NCBI GenBank assembly: GCA_028724545.1
Contig: JAQYCU010000049.1
Span: 1-58,460, forward strand
Direction: 5' to 3'
Source of the DNA: a bacterium
GTDB taxonomy: Bacteria; Bacillota; Clostridia; Lachnospirales; Lachnospiraceae
Length of the DNA: 58,460 nt
A program made the translations under genes and the position numbers. Shown piece by piece: positions 7,113 to 15,000 of the stretch. Position 1 is the stretch's first letter; each line of letters starts with the position of its first letter. The notes beneath the pieces were generated by a model. The model ran no database searches. It had not been told where the DNA came from and saw only the letters and a list, made by a program, of their open reading frames with translations.

Positions 7113-9293
7113 ATGAAAGACAAAATTTTTGGTGTTTTACAACGTGTTGGACGAAGTTTTATGCTGCCGATAGCAATTCTTCCGGTTGCAGGATTGTTAT
7201 TAGGAATCGGAAGTTCCTTTACGAATGAAACGACGATTGCAACGTATGGACTTGGTAAGGTGTTAGGAGATGGAACCATTCTTCATGCACTGCTTGTTAT
7301 TATGAACAAGGTAGGAAGTGCCGTGTTTGACAACCTGCCGTTGATATTTGCAGTCGGTGTAGCGATTGGTATGGCAAAGAAAGAAAAAGAAGTAGCTGCA
7401 TTATCTTCCGTAATTGCCTATTTTGTTATGAATACGGCAATCAATGCGATGTTATCGCTTAACGGACAGATATTGGAAAATGGCGAGATTGCAAAGGATG
7501 TGCTGGAAGGAACAATTACATCATCCTGTGGAATCCAGACATTGCAGATGGGTGTTTTTGGTGGTATTATCGTAGGCTTAGGTGTGGCGGCACTGCATAA
7601 CAGATTTTACAAAATTGTGCTGCCGAATGCGTTATCCTTCTTCGGTGGTACCCGGTTTGTTCCGATTATTTCTACCGTTGTTTATATGTTTGTTGGAATC
7701 GGAATGTATTTTATCTGGCCTGTTGTGCAGAATGGTATTTATGCATTAGGTGGTCTGGTAACAGGAAGTGGTTATGTTGGTACACTGATTTTCGGACTGA
7801 TTAAGAGAGCCTTGATTCCGTTCGGACTGCATCACGTATTCTATATGCCATTCTGGCAGACAGCTGTTGGTGGTACAATGGAAGTTGCAGGACAGATGGT
7901 TCAGGGTGGACAGAATATTTTCTTTGCACAGTTAGCTGATTCAGCAAATGTTGCACACTTTAGTGCAGATGCAACAAGATATTTCTCAGGTGAATTTATC
8001 TTTATGATGTTTGGTCTGCCGGGTGCAGCACTGGCAATGTATCGCTGTGCAAAACCAGAGAAGAAGAAAGCAGCAGGTGGACTTTTACTGTCAGCTTCTC
8101 TGGCATGTATGATGACAGGTATTACAGAACCAATAGAATTTTCATTCCTGTTTGTTGCGCCTGCATTATTTGTAGTACAGGTTATTCTGGCAGGCTCTGC
8201 TTATATGATTGCCCATATGCTGAATATTGCAGTAGGCCTTACATTTTCCGGAGGATTTCTGGACTTCTTCCTGTTTGGTATTTTGCAGGGAAATGAAAAG
8301 ACAAGCTGGATGATGGTTATTCCGGTAGGAATTATCTATTTCTTCTTATACTACTTTATCTTTAAGTTTATGATTAAGAAGTTTAACTTTAAGACTCCGG
8401 GAAGAGAAGATGATGATACAGAAACAAAGTTATATACAAAGGCTGATGTCAATGCCCGTAAACAGGGAAATGTAACAGACAGCGATAAAAATACAAAGGA
8501 AGATGAAATCAGTGTAATGATTACCAGAGGACTTGGTGGAAAGAAAAATATCAGTGATGTAGACTGCTGTGCAACCAGACTTCGTTGTACGGTACATCAG
8601 GCAGACCTGATAAATGACGCATTACTGAAATCAACCGGAGCATCCGGCGTTGTACACAAAGGACAGGGAGTGCAGGTTATTTACGGACCACAGGTAACAG
8701 TAATCAAGTCTAACCTGGAGGATTATCTGGAGAATGCGCCAGAGGAAGAAGAAATTCCTGTTGCAAAGGAAACGGCAGCAGAAGAAACAAAAGAAGCAGA
8801 AAAAGAAGAAACCAAACAGACAAAAGTTGTTAAGACCATTACTATTTCCAGCCCGTTCAAGGGAACAGCTGCTGATTTGTCAACAGCACCGGACGAGGCA
8901 TTTGCAGGAAGAATGATGGGAGATGGAGCTGTGGTAACTCCGGAAGATTCGGTTGTAAGAGCACCGGAAGATGGCGAGGTATGTTTTGTATTTGAAACAA
9001 AGCACGCTGTCGGATTTATGACAGATTCCGGTATCAGTCTTCTGATTCACGTTGGAATCGATACTGTAAAACTAAATGGAGAGGGCTTTGAAGTTCTTGT
9101 AGAAAATGGTCAGAAAGTGAAAAAGGGAGAGCCGTTGCTGAAACTGGATTTGGATTATCTCAAAAACAATGCACCATCAACAGTTACCCCGATTTTGTGT
9201 ACAGAACTGGAAGATAACCAAAAGATTCGTCTTTTGAAAGAGGGAGATATTCAGGCAGGAGAAGCATTATTTGCAGTTGACATTTACGAATAA
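7113..9293 (+). CDS. ptsG: PTS glucose-type permease, fused EIICBA
   Basis: A 726-residue phosphotransferase permease that imports and phosphorylates a hexose, most likely glucose. The EIIC membrane domain spans about residues 1-420, with the family motif GITEPIEFSFLF. EIIB follows, with active-site Cys486 in DVDCCATRLRC. The C-terminal EIIA has His631 and phosphorylated His646 in LLIHVGIDTV. The start at 7113 is set by GGAGAG at 7101-7106; upstream in-frame codons lie inside the leader. Glc-family paralogs for GlcNAc or maltose look similar, so the substrate is a best guess. The gene is the first of a PTS cluster with antiterminator, HPr and enzyme I. Confidence 0.88.
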   Translation: MKDKIFGVLQRVGRSFMLPIAILPVAGLLLGIGSSFTNETTIATYGLGKVLGDGTILHALLVIMNKVGSAVFDNLPLIFAVGVAIGMAKKEKEVAALSSVIAYFVMNTAINAMLSLNGQILENGEIAKDVLEGTITSSCGIQTLQMGVFGGIIVGLGVAALHNRFYKIVLPNALSFFGGTRFVPIISTVVYMFVGIGMYFIWPVVQNGIYALGGLVTGSGYVGTLIFGLIKRALIPFGLHHVFYMPFWQTAVGGTMEVAGQMVQGGQNIFFAQLADSANVAHFSADATRYFSGEFIFMMFGLPGAALAMYRCAKPEKKKAAGGLLLSASLACMMTGITEPIEFSFLFVAPALFVVQVILAGSAYMIAHMLNIAVGLTFSGGFLDFFLFGILQGNEKTSWMMVIPVGIIYFFLYYFIFKFMIKKFNFKTPGREDDDTETKLYTKADVNARKQGNVTDSDKNTKEDEISVMITRGLGGKKNISDVDCCATRLRCTVHQADLINDALLKSTGASGVVHKGQGVQVIYGPQVTVIKSNLEDYLENAPEEEEIPVAKETAAEETKEAEKEETKQTKVVKTITISSPFKGTAADLSTAPDEAFAGRMMGDGAVVTPEDSVVRAPEDGEVCFVFETKHAVGFMTDSGISLLIHVGIDTVKLNGEGFEVLVENGQKVKKGEPLLKLDLDYLKNNAPSTVTPILCTELEDNQKIRLLKEGDIQAGEALFAVDIYE

Positions 9294-9320
9294 AGATTGC
9301 AAGAGAGAAGAGGTATGCAG

Positions 9321-10163
9321 ATGTATAGGGCGAAAAAGGTTTTAAACCATAATTCCGTGATTGTTGTTGATTCAGAGAAAAATAAGGAATATCTGGTAAT
9401 AGGAAAAGGAATTGGATTTGGAAAAAAAGTCAGCGAGTATATTGAAACCAGACCGGAAGATACGATTTATTCGTTGCAGGAATTAACAAACAGGGGAGAT
9501 GCAAAAGAAATTGTCCAGGCAGTTTCCCCTATCTGCCTGGAACTTGCCAATGAGGTATTGAATCAGGCAGAAAAAGTATTTGGAAAAATAGATAAATCCA
9601 TTCTTTTTCCAATGGCAGACCACATAGAATATGCTGTGAAACGTATCAAGAATAATGAGCAGATTAGCAATCCGCTGACAGAGGATATCAAGGTATTGTT
9701 TCATAACGAATACAAAGTTGCCCAGTGTATGGAATCGATGCTTTGGGAACAATTACATGTAAAAATTGACGAACATGAAATCGGATATATCGCCCTGCAT
9801 ATCCATTCGGCGATAGAAGATGAAAAGGTATCGCAGGCAATGCAGATGGCACGAGCCGTCAGGGAATGTATCTCTCTGGTAGAAGAGAAGACACAGAAAA
9901 AAATTGATGTGATGTCATTATCCTATAACCGTCTGATGAATCATGTACGGTATATGGTGGCGAGAGCCATTAGTGGCGAAAAACTGAAGTTAAGTATGAA
10001 TGATTATATGAAAGTAAAATTTCCAGAAGCATTCAAAACAGCAGCTATCGTATGCGAAGAAGTAGGACGCAGTTTAAAATGCAAACTGGATGACGTAGAA
10101 ATCGGATATCTGGCAATGCATATTGAACGTGTGACAAGCGATGAGATATCGCAGAAAGAGTAA
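9321..10163 (+). CDS. BglG/LicT-family transcription antiterminator
   Basis: A 280-residue RNA-binding regulator. An N-terminal co-antiterminator domain (MYRAKKVLNHNSVIVV..., about 1-55) is followed by two PTS regulation domains. PRD1 has ADHIEYAVKR and GYIALHIHSA, and PRD2 has NRLMNHVRYM and GYLAMHIERV, which keep the histidines normally phosphorylated by PTS proteins. The start at 9321 gives a 7-base spacing to AGAGG (9309-9313) and a family-like N-terminus; ATG 9315 is too close to that site. It probably acts on the leader terminator in front of ptsG and senses PTS activity. GlcT- versus LicT-type cannot be settled by eye. Confidence 0.9.
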   Translation: MYRAKKVLNHNSVIVVDSEKNKEYLVIGKGIGFGKKVSEYIETRPEDTIYSLQELTNRGDAKEIVQAVSPICLELANEVLNQAEKVFGKIDKSILFPMADHIEYAVKRIKNNEQISNPLTEDIKVLFHNEYKVAQCMESMLWEQLHVKIDEHEIGYIALHIHSAIEDEKVSQAMQMARAVRECISLVEEKTQKKIDVMSLSYNRLMNHVRYMVARAISGEKLKLSMNDYMKVKFPEAFKTAAIVCEEVGRSLKCKLDDVEIGYLAMHIERVTSDEISQKE

Positions 10164-10243
10164 AAAGAGAATGCAGTAAGAAGCATAAAAATTATAAAAG
10201 AAACAAAAAATATTTAAACAATAAGAAAGGCAAGGTAAAAATT

Positions 10244-10501
10244 ATGAAAGAATTTAGTTATGTAATCACAGATGAAATTGGAATCCACGCAAGACCGGCA
10301 GGAATGCTTGTTAAGGAAGCAAAGAAGTATGAAAGCAAGATTGTTCTTACAAAAGATGGAAAGTCAGCAGAAGCAACAAAACTGATGGCGATTATGAGTC
10401 TTGGCGTAAAATGTGGAGAAACTGTACAGGTTACTATTGAAGGAGCAGATGAAGAGGCTGCCTGCGAAGAAATGACAGCATTTTTCAAAGAGAATTTGTA
10501 G
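10244..10501 (+). CDS. ptsH: Phosphocarrier protein HPr (Lys at position 46)
   Basis: HPr carries phosphate from enzyme I to EIIA; 85 residues, normal length. The phosphorylated His15 lies in GIHARPAG. In most Firmicutes the helix after position 45 reads K-S-I-M-G-V-M-S-L-G, with Ser46 phosphorylated by HPr kinase for catabolite repression. Here the aligned stretch is T-K-L-M-A-I-M-S-L-G, so position 46 is Lys and the regulatory serine is missing. The catalytic role should be intact. AAGG-type binding sites at 10226-10235 precede the ATG. ptsI follows 59 bases downstream. Confidence 0.95.
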   Translation: MKEFSYVITDEIGIHARPAGMLVKEAKKYESKIVLTKDGKSAEATKLMAIMSLGVKCGETVQVTIEGADEEAACEEMTAFFKENL

Positions 10502-10560
10502 AATAGGAAAGTGCAGCCGGACAAAAACAGTCTGGCTGTCATGGCAGGAGGTGTTATAAA

Positions 10561-12186
10561 ATGAAATCTTTTTTTGGTAAATCTGTATATAAAGGAATTG
10601 TTTTAGGTCCGGTTGTTGTTTTAAAACAGAATGATTTTCAGGTAAAACGAAAAAAAATAGAGGATGCCGACGCAGAAATTGCAAGACTGGAACAGGCCGG
10701 CAATCAGGCAAAAGAGCAGTTACAAAGATTGTATGATAAGGCACTCAAAGAAGTTGGAGAAGCAAGTGCTGCAATTTTTGAAGTGCATCAGATGATGTTA
10801 GAAGATGAAGATTATCTGGATGCTATTCATAATCTGATTCAGACAGAGGGGGTTAATGCGGAATACGCAGTAGCAGTGACGGGAGATAATTTTTCGGAAA
10901 TGTTTGCCAGTATGGATGATGAGTATATGAAAGCAAGAGCAGCTGATGTCAAAGATATTTCCAACCGTCTGATACGGGTACTTTCCGGGGAAGAGGAAGT
11001 GGACTTTCGTTCTATGACACCGTCTGTCATTGTGGCTGATGATTTAAGCCCGAGTGAAACCGTACAGATGGATAAGGAAAAAATTCTTGCGTTTGTAACA
11101 GTACACGGCTCTACAAATTCGCATACAGCCATTCTGGCGCGTATGATGAATATACCGGCACTGATTGGTGTCCCAATGGATTTAGATGAAATTCAGACAG
11201 GTATGCGTGCTGTAGTGGATGGATTTGACGGCAAAGTTACATTTGAACCGGATGAAGAACTATGTAACCAGACATTACATAGGATGGAAAAAGAAAAAGA
11301 AAAGTTACAGCTTTTGCAGACACTAAAAGGAAAAGAAAATATAACGGCAGACGGCAGAAAAATCAACATTTATGCTAATATTGGAAGCGTTGGTGATGTC
11401 GGCTATGTATTGGAAAATGATGCCGGAGGAATCGGATTATTCCGTAGTGAGTTTTTATATCTTGGAAAATCAGATTTTCCAACGGAAGAAGAACAGTTCC
11501 TGGCGTACAAGCAGGTATTGCAGACAATGGCAGGAAAGAAAGTTATTATTCGTACACTGGATATCGGTGCTGACAAGCAGGTGGATTATTTTAATCTGGG
11601 GCAGGAGGACAACCCGGCAATGGGATATCGTGCCATCCGTATCTGCTTAAAGCAGCCGGAAATTTTCAAAACACAGCTTCGTGCACTTCTTCGCGCTGCC
11701 GTTTTTGGAAATCTGTCCATTATGTATCCAATGATTATTTCAACAGAAGAAGTAACACGAATTTATGAAATTGTAGATGAAGTGAAGAAAGAATTAGAAG
11801 CTGAGCAGATTCCGTACAAGGTTCCAGAGCAGGGAATTATGATAGAAACGCCTGCTGCTGTTATGATTAGTGATGAGCTGGCAGAAATGGTAGACTTTTT
11901 CAGTATTGGAACGAATGACCTGACGCAGTATACGCTGGCAATCGACAGACAGAATGCAAAACTGGATGATTTCTACAATCCACATCACAAGGCAATTCTT
12001 AAAATGATTCAGATGGTTACAGACAATGCCCATAAGCATGGAAAATGGGTTGGCATCTGTGGAGAACTGGGAGCAGATTTGGAACTGACAGAGCAGTTTG
12101 TCCGTATGGGTATTGATGAATTGTCGGTATCGCCTTCTATGGTATTACGGTTAAGAAAAGTGATTCGCGAAATGAAATGTGATTAG
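10561..12186 (+). CDS. ptsI: PTS enzyme I (phosphoenolpyruvate-protein phosphotransferase)
   Basis: Cytoplasmic enzyme that transfers phosphate from PEP to HPr; 541 residues, slightly shorter than the typical 570. The phosphohistidine is His188 in STNSHTAILARMMNIPA. The C-terminal PEP-binding barrel has GIGLFRSEFLY, IRTLDIGADKQ and FFSIGTNDLTQYTLA. AGGAGG at 10545-10550 precedes the start. It ends the PTS cluster. The promoter and terminator at 12194-12307 lie downstream. Confidence 0.96.
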   Translation: MKSFFGKSVYKGIVLGPVVVLKQNDFQVKRKKIEDADAEIARLEQAGNQAKEQLQRLYDKALKEVGEASAAIFEVHQMMLEDEDYLDAIHNLIQTEGVNAEYAVAVTGDNFSEMFASMDDEYMKARAADVKDISNRLIRVLSGEEEVDFRSMTPSVIVADDLSPSETVQMDKEKILAFVTVHGSTNSHTAILARMMNIPALIGVPMDLDEIQTGMRAVVDGFDGKVTFEPDEELCNQTLHRMEKEKEKLQLLQTLKGKENITADGRKINIYANIGSVGDVGYVLENDAGGIGLFRSEFLYLGKSDFPTEEEQFLAYKQVLQTMAGKKVIIRTLDIGADKQVDYFNLGQEDNPAMGYRAIRICLKQPEIFKTQLRALLRAAVFGNLSIMYPMIISTEEVTRIYEIVDEVKKELEAEQIPYKVPEQGIMIETPAAVMISDELAEMVDFFSIGTNDLTQYTLAIDRQNAKLDDFYNPHHKAILKMIQMVTDNAHKHGKWVGICGELGADLELTEQFVRMGIDELSVSPSMVLRLRKVIREMKCD

Positions 12187-12193
12187 AATTTCG

Positions 12194-12221
12194 TTGTAAT
12201 ATTGAGATTTTTTGATATAAT
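12194..12221 (+). promoter_or_regulatory. Promoter of a short leader or small RNA upstream of the two-component system
   Basis: TTGTAA (12194-12199) and TATAAT (12216-12221) are 16 bases apart. Transcription would begin near 12228 and meet a strong terminator about 75 bases later, before the response regulator gene. Confidence 0.55.
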
Positions 12222-12270
12222 GGAATAGAAATGGCAGTTATGTGAAAAACTGTCGAACTGAACAGAGTAA

Positions 12271-12307
12271 AACCTTCCTGTATGATAACGACAGGAAGGT
12301 TTTTTGC
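12271..12307 (+). terminator. Intrinsic terminator between ptsI and the response regulator
   Basis: AACCTTCCTG (12271-12280) pairs perfectly with CAGGAAGGTT (12292-12301), followed by a T-run. It can end the ptsI transcript and also any RNA from the promoter at 12194-12221. Confidence 0.88.
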
Positions 12308-12343
12308 TACCTTTTTGACAAATAAGATATAGGAGTGGAAAAA

Positions 12344-13018
12344 ATGAATCGTATTTTGCTGGTTGAGGATGATATAGAAATTATTAAGAATCTGACTGTT
12401 TTTTTACAGGAAGAGGGATTTTGGGTGGAATCCGTAACAGGGCAGACAAAAGCTATGGAATATATAGAGGAAAAGGCATCTGAAATTGATTTGGTGCTTC
12501 TGGACGTTTCCTTAGAAGATGGAAATGGATTTTCGGTTTGTGCATCCATCAAGGCCAATACCGATTTGCCGGTTATTTTTCTGACGGCTTCGGGTGATGA
12601 ATACAGTGTGGTAACGGGACTTGACCTGGGAGCAGATGATTATATCGGCAAACCTTTCCGCCCGAGAGAACTGGTATCACGGATAAAGAGTGTCTTGCGA
12701 AGATGTGGAAAGGCACAGTCCGTTTTGGAACTGGGAGATATCCGGATTGATACGGCAGGTGGAAATGTAACGAAAAAAGGAACAGAAATTTTTCTGTCAG
12801 CACTGGAATACCGTTTGCTGCTGGTATTTGCAAATAACAGGGGAAAAGTGCTGTCAAGGACAAAACTGCTGGAAGAAATATGGGACGTGGCAGGAGAGTA
12901 TGTCAATGACAATACGCTTACGGTCTATATCAAACGTCTTCGGGAAAAGATAGAAACAGATGCACAGAATCCGGCGATTATCAAAACGATTCGTGGACTG
13001 GGATATCGCGCAGACTAG
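12344..13018 (+). CDS. OmpR-family response regulator
   Basis: A 224-residue DNA-binding regulator. The receiver domain has acidic residues VEDD (7-10), phosphoacceptor Asp54 in LVLLDVSLEDG and the conserved Lys in DDYIGKPFRP. A C-terminal winged helix follows (about 130-222, ending IIKTIRGLGYRAD). AGGAG at 12331-12335 sets the start at 12344. The sensor kinase starts 13 bases after the stop, and an ABC exporter follows. This arrangement is typical of Bce/Vra-like antimicrobial-peptide detoxification modules, so the regulator probably controls the exporter promoter. Confidence 0.93.
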   Translation: MNRILLVEDDIEIIKNLTVFLQEEGFWVESVTGQTKAMEYIEEKASEIDLVLLDVSLEDGNGFSVCASIKANTDLPVIFLTASGDEYSVVTGLDLGADDYIGKPFRPRELVSRIKSVLRRCGKAQSVLELGDIRIDTAGGNVTKKGTEIFLSALEYRLLLVFANNRGKVLSRTKLLEEIWDVAGEYVNDNTLTVYIKRLREKIETDAQNPAIIKTIRGLGYRAD

Positions 13019-13031
13019 GAGGAAATAAACT

Positions 13032-14042
13032 ATGTTCATAAGAAACCCGGAAGTAAAAAGAGAACTTGTTATCCAGCTTCTGCTTAGCATGATAGGCGTA
13101 TTTGCCTTATATCAGTTTGGTGGAATGCCGGGTGCTGTTATTGGTGCTATTGTCTGTCTGGCGATTGTGTTGTACGGAATGGGGGAAAATTATAGAAGAT
13201 ACCGGTATGTCCAAAAAATAGGACAGCAGATTGATACAATATTACATGGGGAAGAAGTTTCTTTTCTTCAGGATTACAGAGAAGGGGACTTTGCCGTACT
13301 TTCGACGCAGATTAACAAGATGCTGAAACGGCTGAGAGAGCAGTCGGAAATATTGTCACAGGAGAAAATGTTTCTGGCAGATTCGCTGGCAGATATTTCC
13401 CATCAGATTAAGACACCACTGACTTCGATTGGTCTGATTTTGTCTTTTCTGAAAGAAGAGGATTTGCCATATCAGCGTCGTTATGAGCTGGTGCAGGAAC
13501 TGACCAGACTGACGGAAAGAATTGACTGGCTGATTTATGCATTGCTGCGAATATCAAAACTGGATGCCGGTGCCGTGACATTGCAGCAGGAAAAGATTCT
13601 GGCAGAAGATTTGATAAACCGGGCATATAATGCCATTGCCATTCCGCTTGATATCAGAAATATCCGTTTTGAAAAACATATTGCAAAAAATACTGCACTG
13701 ACAGGGGATATGGCATGGCTGACGGAAGCCGTTGGCAATGTGTTGAAAAATTGTATGGAGCATACGGCAGAAGGTGGCGTTATTTCCTGCTTTTGCAAGG
13801 AAAATCCATTATATACGCTGATTCGTATAGAAGATACCGGAAAAGGAATTGCGGAAGAAGACCTGCCACACATTTTTGAACGTTTTTACCGTGGGAAAAA
13901 TGCAGACAGCCAGAGTGTAGGAATCGGACTTGCATTGTCTTACAAAATCATTACGTCACAAAATGGAACGATTACGGCAGGAAACCGAAAGGACAGGCAG
14001 GGTGCCGTTTTTGAAATCCGTTGTTACAAGAGTGTGGTTTAG
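13032..14042 (+). CDS. Membrane sensor histidine kinase
   Basis: A 336-residue kinase. Two closely spaced membrane helices lie at about 14-33 and 37-55, with almost no extracellular loop, as in intramembrane-sensing kinases. A HAMP-like linker follows, then the H-box with His124 in DISHQIKTPLTSIGLIL. The ATP-binding domain contains NVLKNCMEHT, EDTGKGI, FERFYRG and GIGLALSYKI. AGGAGG (13017-13022) precedes the ATG. The lack of an external sensor domain suggests it senses through its partner ABC transporter at 14320-17735, as known for BceS-type kinases; that is an inference. Confidence 0.93.
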   Translation: MFIRNPEVKRELVIQLLLSMIGVFALYQFGGMPGAVIGAIVCLAIVLYGMGENYRRYRYVQKIGQQIDTILHGEEVSFLQDYREGDFAVLSTQINKMLKRLREQSEILSQEKMFLADSLADISHQIKTPLTSIGLILSFLKEEDLPYQRRYELVQELTRLTERIDWLIYALLRISKLDAGAVTLQQEKILAEDLINRAYNAIAIPLDIRNIRFEKHIAKNTALTGDMAWLTEAVGNVLKNCMEHTAEGGVISCFCKENPLYTLIRIEDTGKGIAEEDLPHIFERFYRGKNADSQSVGIGLALSYKIITSQNGTITAGNRKDRQGAVFEIRCYKSVV

Positions 14043-14148
14043 GGAATGAACACTATCTGATATAAAGTCACACAGTACCGGGTATTTTATTAGTTCACAG
14101 AAAAATCTTGCAAAAAAGAAATTGCATAAAAAGAAATCTTACAAAATT

Positions 14149-14191
14149 GTCACTTAGAAGTCACGAACCTGTAAGTTCCCTCCACTATAAT
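14149..14191 (+). promoter_or_regulatory. Likely regulated promoter of the ABC exporter
   Basis: TATAAT at 14186-14191 lacks a good -35 sequence. Just upstream lie two direct GTCAC words (14149-14153 and 14160-14164), 11 bases apart, about one helical turn. Tandem half-sites next to a weak -35 are what OmpR-family activators use, so this is a candidate site for the adjacent response regulator. Confidence 0.5.
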
Positions 14192-14199
14192 GAAACCAT

Positions 14200-14234
14200 C
14201 ATTTGAAAAACAAATTGTTTTTTGTTTTCAGATG
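14200..14234 (+). repeat. AT-rich inverted repeat in the exporter 5' leader
   Basis: CATTTGAAAAACAAA (14200-14214) pairs with TTTGTTTTCAGATG (14221-14234) with one G-T pair and one bulge. It lies in the predicted untranslated leader between the promoter and the ATP-binding protein gene. It could be a stabilising stem or an attenuator, and I see no T-run beyond the stem. Confidence 0.4.
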
Positions 14235-14319
14235 AGATGAAATGAGAGGAATGAAAGTCGGAAAAAAAGGGGCATAACACCGGTATACTGCTTAAAGTAT
14301 CCGACAGAATGGAGGAATT

Positions 14320-15000
14320 ATGGAAATATTACGTGTAGAAAATCTTACGAAGGTATATGGAAAAGGTGAAAATGAAGTCAGGGCACTGGATGGAATATCC
14401 TTTTCCGTAGAGCAGGGAGAGTTTTTGGCGATTATTGGTCCGTCGGGTTCCGGCAAGTCAACCCTGCTTCATATTCTTGGCGCAGTCGATGTGCCGACTT
14501 CTGGCAAGGTCTATATGGAAGGAAAAGACGTTTTTGCCCAAAATGAAGAAGAACTGGCTATTTTTCGCAGAAGACAGGTAGGTCTGGTTTATCAGTTTTA
14601 CAATCTGATTCCGGTACTGGATGTCAGAGAAAATATTACATTACCGGTTTTGCTGGATGGAAGAAAAGTAAACGAAAATCGTTTGGAAGAAATGATACAG
14701 CTGCTCCGGTTAGAGGGAAGAGAAAATCATCTGCCGAATCAGCTATCAGGAGGTCAGCAGCAGAGGGTGTCAATCGGAAGGGCACTGATGAATGCACCGT
14801 CCGTCGTTCTGGCTGATGAGCCGACAGGAAACTTAGACAGCAAGAACAGTCAGGAAATTATGACGTTGTTAAAAGAGTCTAACAAGAAATATAAACAGAC
14901 ATTAATTATGATTACGCATGATGAAAATATTGCATTGCAGGCAGACCGCATTATTGCCATAGAGGATGGCAAAATTACGAGAGATGAGGTGAACCGGTAA
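14320..15000 (+). CDS. ABC exporter ATP-binding protein
   Basis: A 226-residue ATPase of the MacB/LolD/BceA type. Walker A is GPSGSGKSTLL (about 39-49), signature LSGGQQQRVSIGRAL, Walker B VVLADEPTGNLDS, then a switch histidine in MITHDE. ATGGAGG just upstream provides the ribosome binding site. Its last base is shared with the permease start (TAATG), so the two are translationally coupled. With the preceding two-component system it forms a likely peptide-resistance or lipoprotein-release module. Confidence 0.93.
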   Translation: MEILRVENLTKVYGKGENEVRALDGISFSVEQGEFLAIIGPSGSGKSTLLHILGAVDVPTSGKVYMEGKDVFAQNEEELAIFRRRQVGLVYQFYNLIPVLDVRENITLPVLLDGRKVNENRLEEMIQLLRLEGRENHLPNQLSGGQQQRVSIGRALMNAPSVVLADEPTGNLDSKNSQEIMTLLKESNKKYKQTLIMITHDENIALQADRIIAIEDGKITRDEVNR

